A stretch of 64,000 bases of DNA, taken from assembly GCF_032062175.1 (NCBI RefSeq), contig NZ_DAMBQK010000003.1:62001-126000 (forward strand). The letters are read 5' to 3'. A program made the translations under genes and the position numbers. Numbering within the stretch: position 1 is the first letter of the stretch; each line of letters begins with the position of its first letter. The stretch comes from Atlantibacter sp032062175 (GTDB taxonomy: Bacteria > Pseudomonadota > Gammaproteobacteria > Enterobacterales > Enterobacteriaceae). The notes under the pieces are model-generated. The model was not told the DNA's origin. It did no database searches and saw only the letters and a program-made list of their open reading frames with translations. Below, piece by piece: positions 51,804-60,015 of this stretch.

Positions 51804-53378
51804 TTACTTCTCCTGACGATGAGTTGTGGCGGTAATGGATGCGTCGTGGGTGGCCCACGGCCACGAATAGCGCTGTTGTGAATCGGGCTGGTTCAGGACG
51901 ATGGTGGACGCGCGCTCCAGCATATGGGTAACGGGTTTCGGAATATGGGTGCCCATTACCAGCATCAGCACCAGCAGGATCAGCAGCGGCAGCGTGGTCA
52001 ACAGCCCCAACTCGCCTTTGGCGACCGCCTGTGGCGCTTCGCCGAAGCACACTTTGGCGACCATGCGGATCAGCCCGCCCAGCACTACCGTTAACAGCAG
52101 TAGCAGCACGATAGTGAGCCACAGATGCTGGCCCGCCAGCCCGGCGGTCACGGTCATAAACTCGCTGAGGAACACGTTGAACGGCGGCATCCCGCCGAGG
52201 GCCAGCGCGCCACCTGCCAGCAGCACCGCGCTGAACGGCGCGACGCGCATCATGCCGCGCACCACGTCGAGATCGCGAGTGCCGTATTTCAACAGCAGGT
52301 TGCCGGAGCCGCAGAACAGCAGCGCTTTCGCCAGGCTATGGTTGAGGGTGTGCAGCAGTCCGGCCAGCACGCCGAGCGGACCGCCGATGCCTATTGCCAC
52401 CGCGATCAGGCCCATGTTCTCCACGCTCGAATAGGCCAGCAAGCGCTTCACATCGCGTTGAACCAGGATAAAGAACGCCGCGACCGCTACCGACAGCATC
52501 CCGAAGACAATCAGCAAGGTGTTAGGGAACTGTGGGCCAATCGCCGCACTGATCAGGATGTAGTAGCGCACGATGATCAGCAGCGCGCAGTTCAGCAGCA
52601 CCGCAGAGAGCAGCGCACTGGTCGGGCTGGGCGCTTCACTGTGCGCATCCGGTAGCCAGGCGTGCATCGGGAAAATCCCCATCTTGGTGCCAAAGCCGAT
52701 CAGCACAAACACAAACGCCAGGTGCATCAGCGTCGGGTCCAGCAGATCCGGGTGTTTCATCACTTCGGTCCAGAAAATAGCGTCGCCCGGATTCGGCAGG
52801 ACGCCCGCCGCGTTGGAATAGACCAGCACCGTGCCGTAGAGGCCAAACGCCACCCCAACGGTACAAATGATGATGTACTTCCAGGCCGCCTCCAGCGACG
52901 AACGCTGGCCGTACAGCCCTACCAGGAAAGTCGAGCTGAGGGTAGTGGCCTCGATGGCCGCCCACATCAGGATCAGGTTATTACTGGTCACCACCAGCAG
53001 CATGGTGAAAATAAACAGGTGGAAGAAGCCGTAGTAGTTACACAGGCTCTTCACGCTCAGTTCACCGCTGTTCACCTCGTGGTTCATATACCCGATAGAG
53101 TACAGCCCGGTTAAAAACCCGACCACGCCCAGCAGCCCGAGGAACAGACCGCTCAGGCTGTCGAGATGTAGCCACTGGTGCGCCGCCAGTAAATCCTGGT
53201 GCTCATAGACCAGCGCCACGCCCCACAGGCTGACACCCAGCAGCGCGGTGATAGCAACAGCATGCAGCGCCGTCACCACGCCGCGCGCGCCGTCGCCGAG
53301 CAAACGGCAGGCGAACGCCAGTAGCGCGACCACCAGCGGTATGCCCAGCAGCCAGAAAAACATCGTACTGTCATTCAT
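51804..53378 (-). CDS. hyfF: HyfF, hydrogenase-4 antiporter-like membrane subunit
   Basis: A 524-residue proton-channel-like subunit related to NuoM/NuoN and Mrp antiporter subunits. It is hydrophobic throughout (about 13-14 helices), with conserved charged residues inside helices, for example MWAAIEATTLSSTFLVG and the lysine and histidine in FGTKMGIFPMHAWLPDAHSEAP in outline. This is one of the three antiporter-like subunits (HyfB, D, F) that distinguish hydrogenase-4 from hydrogenase-3 and may couple H2 production to ion translocation. Confidence 0.93.
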   Translation of the reverse strand: MNDSTMFFWLLGIPLVVALLAFACRLLGDGARGVVTALHAVAITALLGVSLWGVALVYEHQDLLAAHQWLHLDSLSGLFLGLLGVVGFLTGLYSIGYMNHEVNSGELSVKSLCNYYGFFHLFIFTMLLVVTSNNLILMWAAIEATTLSSTFLVGLYGQRSSLEAAWKYIIICTVGVAFGLYGTVLVYSNAAGVLPNPGDAIFWTEVMKHPDLLDPTLMHLAFVFVLIGFGTKMGIFPMHAWLPDAHSEAPSPTSALLSAVLLNCALLIIVRYYILISAAIGPQFPNTLLIVFGMLSVAVAAFFILVQRDVKRLLAYSSVENMGLIAVAIGIGGPLGVLAGLLHTLNHSLAKALLFCGSGNLLLKYGTRDLDVVRGMMRVAPFSAVLLAGGALALGGMPPFNVFLSEFMTVTAGLAGQHLWLTIVLLLLLTVVLGGLIRMVAKVCFGEAPQAVAKGELGLLTTLPLLILLVLMLVMGTHIPKPVTHMLERASTIVLNQPDSQQRYSWPWATHDASITATTHRQEK

Positions 53379-53382
53379 CTGC

Positions 53383-54033
53383 TTACCCCTTCAGCGCCGT
53401 CAGTTGATCAACATTGAGCGTGTTGAGCGTGTGATAAATTTTGCGCGCCAACACTGCCATGACGATCACGGCAAAAATGGCGTCCGTGGCGATCCCGATT
53501 TCCACCAGCTCCGGCGCGCGGTTCGCCAGCAGCGCCAGCGTCAGGTGCGAGCCGTTTTCCATCAGGCAGTAGCCGAACACCTGCTTGAGGATGTTGCGCT
53601 GGGTAACGATGCACAGCAACCCCAGCAGGAAGTGGCCCAGCGACACCGCCAGCGCCGGTTTCAGTTCCGTCACCAGCGGCACCGTTACCGGCTCCACCAC
53701 GAACCAGGCCAGCAGCACGATGGTCGCCGCGGCGACCATCAACAGCGCCGGGCTGATAATCCCGGCATTGGCGCTGGGATCGGAGAGTTTGCGAAATGCG
53801 TAGCCCATAATCAGCGGCACCATCACCACTTTGGTGATAAAGGCGCTGATCGACCAGGAGAGCAGCTCATGGGCGTTGAGGGTTTCCGCCAGGGTGACAA
53901 AAATGCCCACCAGCATTAGCGACTGCAGCGCGTAGAACCAGCACGCGGCGGCAGGACGTTTGACGCCAATCACCAGCAGCGAGGTGATCATCATCACGCC
54001 GGCGAGGTTATTGACGATAAGTGTTCCGGTCAT
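53383..54033 (-). CDS. hyfE: HyfE, hydrogenase-4 membrane subunit (NuoK/MrpC-like)
   Basis: A 216-residue protein with about seven hydrophobic helices, the same length as E. coli HyfE. The N-terminus LIVNNLAGVMMITSLLVIG and the acidic residues within FLLGLLCIVTQRNIL and its neighbours fit the family. The ATG at 54033 is chosen because the protein then matches the known length; the open frame to 54081 overlaps hyfD. Eleven bases follow hyfD. Confidence 0.92.
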   Translation of the reverse strand: MTGTLIVNNLAGVMMITSLLVIGVKRPAAACWFYALQSLMLVGIFVTLAETLNAHELLSWSISAFITKVVMVPLIMGYAFRKLSDPSANAGIISPALLMVAAATIVLLAWFVVEPVTVPLVTELKPALAVSLGHFLLGLLCIVTQRNILKQVFGYCLMENGSHLTLALLANRAPELVEIGIATDAIFAVIVMAVLARKIYHTLNTLNVDQLTALKG

Positions 54034-54044
54034 GTTCGACTCCC

Positions 54045-55484
54045 TTATCCCAACCAGGCGACAGCAATGACGCTGGAGCACAGCGACATCACCACCAGGA
54101 CAATCAGTACCACCCGCATCGCGACCGGTACCGGTGAGGCCTCCGCCACCGCTTCGCTCGGCTCGCCAGGCACCACACGCCCAAACCAGTAAAGCAGCCA
54201 GGCGAAGCTCGCCACCGATTCAACCAGCAGCAGCACCATCAGCGGGGTCATGACCCAATACTGGCTGGAGAGCGCGAAACCAGCGGCAAACAGCGGGAAC
54301 TTGCTGAAAAAGCCGTTGAACGGCGGCACCCCGGCAATGGCCAGCGCCGCCACGCAGAAGCCGACGCCCAGCAGCGGCATGGTGCGCATCAGCCCTTTCA
54401 ACTTCGGCAGCATACGGGTGCCGCAGCTGTAGCTGAGCGCACCCGCCACCAGGAAGAACAGGCTCTTGGCGAAAGCGTGGTTGAAGATGTAGGCGATACC
54501 GCCGTTGAAGGCTTCTTTCGAGCCGAACACCGACATCGACAGGGCGAAGAAAATCCAGCCCAGTTGGGTGATGGTCGACCAGGCGAGCAGGCGCTTCATG
54601 TCTTTCTGCGGCAGATACATCATGAAGCCGTAGACGATGGTGAGGCTCGCCATGCCCATGCCGATCCAGCCGATAATGTGCGGCACCTGATCGGCAGAGA
54701 GAATGGCACGGGCAAAGATGTACACCCCCACTTTCACCATTGACGCGGCATGCAGGTAAGCACTCACCGGGGTGGGCGCTTCCATGGCGTCCGGCAGCCA
54801 GGCCTGCAACGGCAACTGGGCCGATTTGCCCCAGGCTGCGAACAGGATCCCGCCGAACACAATCAGGCTTGCCGGGCCGTCCAGCTCTGCCAGCGCGCTT
54901 AAGGCGAAGGTGCCGGTTTGCAGGAACAGCGTCGCCGCCGCCAGATACAGGCCGATGGACGCAACGTGGGTGATCAGCAGCGCTTTCATGGCGGAGCGCT
55001 GGGATTTCGCGCTCTGGTAATAGCCAATCAGGCCCCAGGAACAGCCGCCGGTGATTTCGAAAAACAGTAGTTGCCCGAGGATAGTGGATGACAACACCAG
55101 CCCGGCCATCGCGCCGATAAACACCAACAGCAGCGCGTAGTAGCGGTTGGTGCCGTCGTGCGGATGCTCGCGGTTGCCTTTGGTCAGATAGCCGGTGGAG
55201 TAAAGGCTGACTAAGAAGCCTAAAAACACCACCGCGAACACAATCAGCGTGCTGACCCGATCGAGAGTGAAGCCAAACAGCGCTACATCACCGTACTGAA
55301 CCAGCGACAGCGTGGTCGCTTCCATGCCGCCCAGATAAAACAGCCATGCCAGTTGAACCGTGCCCAGCGTCGCCAGCAGCGCGACGAGGGTACACAGCCA
55401 CGGCGCGTAACGCTGCGGCAGGCAGGCCGTGAGCAGCGCCCCGATAAAGGGGATCAGCAGGGTCGCAAGTGCGATAGTTTCCAT
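54045..55484 (-). CDS. hyfD: HyfD, hydrogenase-4 antiporter-like membrane subunit
   Basis: A 479-residue NuoL/M/N-like membrane protein, the same length as in E. coli. It has about 14 hydrophobic helices and the antiporter hallmarks: a glutamate in LLFFEITGGCSWGLIG, and a lysine/aspartate region in WGKSAQLPLQAWLPDAMEAPTPVSAYLHAASMVKVG in outline. It takes part in the proton- or sodium-translocating arm proposed for hydrogenase-4. Confidence 0.93.
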   Translation of the reverse strand: METIALATLLIPFIGALLTACLPQRYAPWLCTLVALLATLGTVQLAWLFYLGGMEATTLSLVQYGDVALFGFTLDRVSTLIVFAVVFLGFLVSLYSTGYLTKGNREHPHDGTNRYYALLLVFIGAMAGLVLSSTILGQLLFFEITGGCSWGLIGYYQSAKSQRSAMKALLITHVASIGLYLAAATLFLQTGTFALSALAELDGPASLIVFGGILFAAWGKSAQLPLQAWLPDAMEAPTPVSAYLHAASMVKVGVYIFARAILSADQVPHIIGWIGMGMASLTIVYGFMMYLPQKDMKRLLAWSTITQLGWIFFALSMSVFGSKEAFNGGIAYIFNHAFAKSLFFLVAGALSYSCGTRMLPKLKGLMRTMPLLGVGFCVAALAIAGVPPFNGFFSKFPLFAAGFALSSQYWVMTPLMVLLLVESVASFAWLLYWFGRVVPGEPSEAVAEASPVPVAMRVVLIVLVVMSLCSSVIAVAWLG

Positions 55485-55502
55485 AATGGTTTCCCTGGCT
55501 CC

Positions 55503-56453
55503 TTACAGACCGGTTAAGTAAAAGACGAAGGCCAGCGCCGCGACGCCGAAGCCAAGCCAGGTGACGCGGTGGGTCAGCAGGAAGCGCCCACGCGCCAGGC
55601 TGTTCTCAATCAGCCCGGCCAGCAAAAACACCACCAGCAGCTTGATGCAGGTGGCGAGCACCGCCCACATCAGCGCCGGCGGGGTAAATTCCGCCGCTTT
55701 GCCAAACGGGATAAACACCGCCAGGAACAGTTGCGCCACCACCACCTGCTTCAGGCCCAGCCCCCATTTCACCAGCGCGAACCCTGAGCCGGAGTATTCG
55801 GTCAACGGCCCTTCCTGCAATTCCTGCTCCGCTTCCGCGAGGTCAAACGGCAGTTTGCCCATCTCGATAAAGCAGACGAAGGCGCAGGCGATAAACGCCA
55901 GCAGCGTGGCGGTCGGCGAGCTCCAGCCCTGCGCCAGCGTGGCGCTGATGGTGCCGATATTGGTGGAGCCGGCGATCAGCGCGACAACCAGTAGCGCGAG
56001 GATCAGCGTCGGCTCGACTAAAATGCCGATCACCAACTCGCGGCTGGCCCCAATCCCGGCGAAGGTGCTGCCGGTATCCAGCCCGGAAAGCGAGAAGAAA
56101 AAGCGGAACAGCGCGAACAGGTACAGCAGCGTGATCAAATCCCCTGCCCCGCCGAACGGCGACATCAGGGTGAAGATCGGTAAGGTCATCGCCACCAGCA
56201 GCATCGAACCCAGCAGCACATAAGGCATGATGCGGAACATCGCCCCCGACTGCGCCGGGGCCACTTCCTGGCGTTTAAGTAATTTGGCGATATCGCGGTA
56301 GTCCTGCCAGATGCCCGGTCCCTGACGCGAATGCATCCGGGCGCGGATCTGGCGGGAGATCCCGGTGAGTAACGGGGTAACCCCCAGCATAATCAGGGCC
56401 TGAACCAGCGCGAACAGCCCCATGGTCAGCGTCGGTGTGTGTTGCGTTAACAT
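55503..56453 (-). CDS. hyfC: HyfC, hydrogenase-4 membrane subunit (NuoH-like)
   Basis: A 316-residue membrane protein related to NuoH and HycD, with about eight helices. It anchors the soluble arm. The cytoplasmic loop GPGIWQDYRDIAKLLKRQEVAP (in outline, about residues 45-66) and the acidic segment KLPFDLAEAEQELQEGPLTEYSG in outline are the conserved NuoH-type contact loops. Spacing to neighbours is 11 and 18 bases. Confidence 0.93.
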   Translation of the reverse strand: MLTQHTPTLTMGLFALVQALIMLGVTPLLTGISRQIRARMHSRQGPGIWQDYRDIAKLLKRQEVAPAQSGAMFRIMPYVLLGSMLLVAMTLPIFTLMSPFGGAGDLITLLYLFALFRFFFSLSGLDTGSTFAGIGASRELVIGILVEPTLILALLVVALIAGSTNIGTISATLAQGWSSPTATLLAFIACAFVCFIEMGKLPFDLAEAEQELQEGPLTEYSGSGFALVKWGLGLKQVVVAQLFLAVFIPFGKAAEFTPPALMWAVLATCIKLLVVFLLAGLIENSLARGRFLLTHRVTWLGFGVAALAFVFYLTGL

Positions 56454-56464
56454 GCGCTCCCTCC

Positions 56465-58480
56465 TCAGACCGCGGTGATCACGAGTAAAACGACCAGCGC
56501 CGCCACGACGTACAGGCAGTAGAGACGGAAATCCCCACCCTGTAGTCGCTGTATCCCGCTGCCCATCGACTGGGTCAGGCGGACCAACGGATAAATGATT
56601 TTTTCATCCCAGAACGGCTCGACGCGGGTCGCGCCTGCGGTGGTTTTCTCCAGTGCCCGGCCCAGCCCGGCAGACGGGTCAAGCTGGCGACGCAGTTTGT
56701 ACAGCGAGGAGAACATCACGCGCAGCGGTTGGGTGAAGCTGCCGGCGGAGGCCGACATCGCCTCTTCCCAGGCGTAACCACAGGCCCACGGCTCGCCGCG
56801 ACGGCGGAAACTTTGTTGCCCGCTGCGACTGGAGAGATAAATCATCAGAGGGATCAGCGGCAGGGCCAGCAGCAGAATGAACATCACCGCCGGTGAGAGC
56901 ATCGCCTGATGGGCCACGCCCGGCACCAACAGCGCCCCTTCGCTTACCGTCACGGCGGGTGCTTGCACCAGCCCGGCGGCGATGTGAGCGATAACCGGCG
57001 CGATCCACGCCGCGCCGATGCCCAACACCACGCACAGCAGCGCCAGCAGCAGCATCGCGGCGGTCATCGGCCACGGCACTTCGCGCGCCTCGGCCGCTTT
57101 CTCGCTGCGCGCGCCGCCGCAGAAGCTGATGCCGTACACTTTCACGAAGCACATCGCCGCCAGCGCCCCGGTGATAGCCAACATCACCATGGCGATCGGA
57201 CCGCTCAGTTTCATGATAAAGCTGCCGTCGCGGCTCATGGTGAACAGCGACTGGTAGGTGTACCACTCGCTGATAAACCCGTTGAGCGGCGGCAGTGCGG
57301 AGATCGCCATACAGCCGACCAGGAACGCCATGCCGGTCAACGGCATCAGCTTGCCCAGGCCGCCCATTTTTTCCATATCGCGGGTATGAACGCGGTAAAT
57401 AATCGCGCCCGCGCCGAGGAACAGCAGGCCCTTAAACACCGCATGGTTCACCAGGTGGTAAAGCGCGCCGAGAATGCCCAGCGTCGCCAGCACCGGGTGG
57501 CCGGTGGCGATGCCCACCATGCCGACGCCGACGCCCATCAAAATAATCCCGATGTTTTCCACGGTGTGCCAGGCCAGCAGGCGCTTGATGTCATGCTCCG
57601 CCAGCGCATACAGCACGCCCAGCACCGCCGAGACCGCGCCGAACGCCAGCACCACAATCCCCCACCACATCTGGGTGGCGAGCAAATCAATGCCGACTTT
57701 GATGATCCCGAAGATACCGATTTTCACCATCACGCCTGACATTAATGCCGAGGCATGAGACGGCGCGGCGGGGTGTGCGCGCGGAAGCCAGCTGTGCAGC
57801 GGCAGCATCCCGGCTTTAGCCCCAAAGCCCAGAAACGCCAGCAGAAACACCACCGACGCAGTGCCCGGCGCGAGTTGCAGCGTGCGGAAGCTGGCGAAAT
57901 CCAGGCTGCCGCTCTCCCGCCACAGCAGGAAAAACGCCATCATGATCAGCACCGATCCGGCGTGGGCAATAAAGAAGTACAGCAGCCCGGCGCTGACTGA
58001 CTCGTCGTCCTGTTCAGCGATAACCAAAAACCACGACGCCAGCGACATCATTTCAAACAGAATGATGAAGTAGAACGCGTTATCCATCACCACCAGGCCG
58101 ACCATCGAGGCGATAAACAGGTTCATAAAGAACCCCATGCCCCACGCGCCGCGCCCCCGGTATTCCTGAACATACGACAGCGAATACAGCGAGCACACCA
58201 CCACCAGCAGGGAAATCACCAGCAGCATAAAAGCCGCCAGCCCGTCGAGCCGCACGCTAAAGGCCGCGAACGGGAACAGGCCCTGAGTGGCAAACACCAC
58301 CGCATCGCCGCCCATCACCACTGGCCACGCGGCGGCAATACCGAGAATGCCGCCGACCATGGCGCTTACGCCAGCGACATAAATGGCGATCCGCTCCGCA
58401 TGGCGCAGCAGCAGGGACGCACAGCCGCCCGCCACGTAAAGCACAATGGCCCACAAAAGAAGCTGAAGAGAATCCATCAT
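56465..58480 (-). CDS. hyfB: HyfB, hydrogenase-4 antiporter-like membrane subunit
   Basis: A 671-residue NuoL-like subunit, one residue shorter than E. coli HyfB as I recall it. About 15-16 hydrophobic helices, the NuoL signature GFGAKAGMLPLHSWLPRAHPAAPSHASALMSG in outline, and the in-membrane glutamate in IILFEMMSLASWFL. A C-terminal extension with a horizontal amphipathic segment and last helix is present. Its start overlaps the hyfA stop by four bases (ATGA). Confidence 0.93.
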   Translation of the reverse strand: MMDSLQLLLWAIVLYVAGGCASLLLRHAERIAIYVAGVSAMVGGILGIAAAWPVVMGGDAVVFATQGLFPFAAFSVRLDGLAAFMLLVISLLVVVCSLYSLSYVQEYRGRGAWGMGFFMNLFIASMVGLVVMDNAFYFIILFEMMSLASWFLVIAEQDDESVSAGLLYFFIAHAGSVLIMMAFFLLWRESGSLDFASFRTLQLAPGTASVVFLLAFLGFGAKAGMLPLHSWLPRAHPAAPSHASALMSGVMVKIGIFGIIKVGIDLLATQMWWGIVVLAFGAVSAVLGVLYALAEHDIKRLLAWHTVENIGIILMGVGVGMVGIATGHPVLATLGILGALYHLVNHAVFKGLLFLGAGAIIYRVHTRDMEKMGGLGKLMPLTGMAFLVGCMAISALPPLNGFISEWYTYQSLFTMSRDGSFIMKLSGPIAMVMLAITGALAAMCFVKVYGISFCGGARSEKAAEAREVPWPMTAAMLLLALLCVVLGIGAAWIAPVIAHIAAGLVQAPAVTVSEGALLVPGVAHQAMLSPAVMFILLLALPLIPLMIYLSSRSGQQSFRRRGEPWACGYAWEEAMSASAGSFTQPLRVMFSSLYKLRRQLDPSAGLGRALEKTTAGATRVEPFWDEKIIYPLVRLTQSMGSGIQRLQGGDFRLYCLYVVAALVVLLVITAV

Positions 58481-59100
58481 AATTTCTGCTCCTGAGAAGC
58501 GGTGGGGAACAGGTTCAGCTCTGGCGGCAGGCTGCTCATCGCCGCCAGACGCCGCGCTTTTGCCTCCCGCGCGATGCCGCGTTCATCCACCAGTTTCAGC
58601 GCCGCCGTCGGGCATACCCTGACGCAGGCCGGGCCTTCCGCGTGGAAATCGCATAAGTCGCATTTCACCGCCACACTGCGCACGCCCGCGTTCCAGGCAA
58701 GGAATGGGTTCATGCTGGCGGGGCTTTCCGGCACATCGGCCAGCAGATTCGCCGGAACGTAGTTTTCGAATTGCGTGGGGATAGACAGCGGGCGGCTGCC
58801 CGATGGCGTGATAGCCCCGAACGGACAGGCCAGGCCGCATAACTTACAGCCGATACACAGGCTTTCGTTAAGCACGATGGCGTCGTTGTCATGCGTAATG
58901 GCGTTCACCGGACACACCCTGGCGCAGGGGGCATCCTCACAGTGACGGCAAAGCATGGGGGCGGTCTGCGCGTCAACGCGGGTGACGGTCAGACGTGGAT
59001 GCGATTGTAATCCCTGAGCCTTATGGACCTCCGAACAGGCAGCCATACAGGTATTGCATCCGATACATAGCTGCGGCTCCGCAATCACGAAGCGATTCAT
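58477..59100 (-). CDS. hyfA: HyfA, hydrogenase-4 electron-transfer ferredoxin
   Basis: A 207-residue HycB-like protein with four [4Fe-4S] cysteine groups (CIGCNTCMAACS, CRHCEDAPCARVCP, CIGCKLCGLACP and CDLCDFHAEGPACVRVCP). It is the first gene of the ten-gene structural operon and should accept electrons from the Cys-type formate dehydrogenase. I take the ATG at 59100 with GGAGGG upstream; the frame opens seven codons earlier. A sigma54 promoter lies 84 bases upstream. Confidence 0.93.
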   Translation of the reverse strand: MNRFVIAEPQLCIGCNTCMAACSEVHKAQGLQSHPRLTVTRVDAQTAPMLCRHCEDAPCARVCPVNAITHDNDAIVLNESLCIGCKLCGLACPFGAITPSGSRPLSIPTQFENYVPANLLADVPESPASMNPFLAWNAGVRSVAVKCDLCDFHAEGPACVRVCPTAALKLVDERGIAREAKARRLAAMSSLPPELNLFPTASQEQKL

Positions 59101-59183
59101 CGCTGTACCCTCCAGAATCATATGAATAACAGCGAGTCGATACCGTCGGCATTGCCCACTGCTGGTCTTGTCAGCAGGCTTTA

Positions 59184-59199
59184 AGCAGGAAGTGTGCCA
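59184..59199 (-). promoter_or_regulatory. Sigma54 promoter of the hyf operon
   Basis: The minus strand reads TGGCAC-ACTTC-CTGCT, with the invariant GG and GC in register; only the first T of TTGC is changed. E. coli hyf is sigma54-dependent and HyfR-activated, which supports the call. Confidence 0.82.
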
Positions 59200-59269
59200 G
59201 TTTATTCTTTCTTTTTTATTATCTTAAAAATCAATTAATTGAATTCAAAACATGCCTGGACAGGGCAGA

Positions 59270-59312
59270 TGTCGAACGCGGTAACATGCCGAGTCGGCAT
59301 TTGTGTCGACAC
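59270..59312. promoter_or_regulatory. Candidate HyfR/FhlA binding region of hyf
   Basis: TGTCGA at 59270-59275 and 59304-59309 (within the perfect palindrome GTGTCGACAC, 59303-59312) flank another perfect palindrome, ATGCCGA-G-TCGGCAT (59286-59300). The block lies about 80-120 bp upstream of the sigma54 promoter. The repeated TGTCGA is shared with the fdhF and hydN upstream regions. Confidence 0.6.
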
Positions 59313-59345
59313 GGTTCAGGCAGCGATTTGCGTTAAAGCAAAGAA

Positions 59346-59369
59346 AACGTGCCGGACGCTCGGCACGTT
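59346..59369 (-). terminator. Terminator of nikR
   Basis: AACGTGCCG (59346-59354) pairs with CGGCACGTT (59361-59369). On the minus strand the stem is followed by TTTTCTTT. It lies 12 bases beyond the nikR stop and insulates the hyf promoter region. Confidence 0.85.
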
Positions 59370-59381
59370 GTAGTGGCGGGG

Positions 59382-59813
59382 TTAATCGTGGTGATGATGG
59401 GGATGTGCTTCGTCGTGGTCAACGGGCACCACAATCACCTGGCCGTGGCGCACGCCGCGCTCGGTGATCACCTTATCGGCGAAAGTGCGTACCTGCTGGG
59501 TTTCCCCTTTCAATAGCGACACCTCAAGGCAACTGCCGTGGTCAAGATGCACGTGCAGGCTGGTAAGCGACAGGTCGTGATGGTCATGGAACGTGCGCGT
59601 TAACCGGCGGGATAATTCCCGGGCTTCGTGATCGTAAATATAAAACAGCGCCGCGATACACGGCCCGCTGGCGCTGGTGGCGGCGGCATCCTGCAACCCG
59701 GCGCGCACCAGGTCGCGAACCGCTTCGGAGCGGTTCTGATAGCCACGGGTCTGGATTAACGCATCCACTTCCGCCAGTAAATCATCATCAAGTGACAGGG
59801 TTACACGTTGCAT
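59382..59813 (-). CDS. nikR: NikR, nickel-responsive repressor
   Basis: A 143-residue ribbon-helix-helix repressor that, with nickel, shuts off nikABCDE. The N-terminus QRVTLSLDDDLLAEVDALIQTRGYQNRSEAVRDLVR (in outline, residues 2-37) is the DNA-binding domain. The ACT-like domain has the nickel site residues: His in HDHHD, HVHLD and Cys in GSCLEV. The C-terminus ends in a His/Asp-rich tail (DHDEAHPHHHHD) that the 133-residue E. coli protein lacks; it may bind extra metal. The ATG at 59813 fits the E. coli start MQRVT; one codon earlier is also an ATG. Single gene, about 56 kb from its target operon. Confidence 0.92.
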   Translation of the reverse strand: MQRVTLSLDDDLLAEVDALIQTRGYQNRSEAVRDLVRAGLQDAAATSASGPCIAALFYIYDHEARELSRRLTRTFHDHHDLSLTSLHVHLDHGSCLEVSLLKGETQQVRTFADKVITERGVRHGQVIVVPVDHDEAHPHHHHD

Positions 59814-60015
59814 CATTCAATCCCAAACAGAGTGTTGCGAGCAGTATGGCATGCGCCGGGACGTTGAACATTGACGCTGCGCGGTTTGCGGGCGCTCTCC
59901 GCTTTTTGTGCGATTTTACTGGAGTTTTTCTGTCGCGAGCCGACGTTAATAATGCGACCGACGCGTAATCCCTGGAATTGGTAACTCGCTTTTTATTCGG
60001 ATTAACGCCAGGGTA

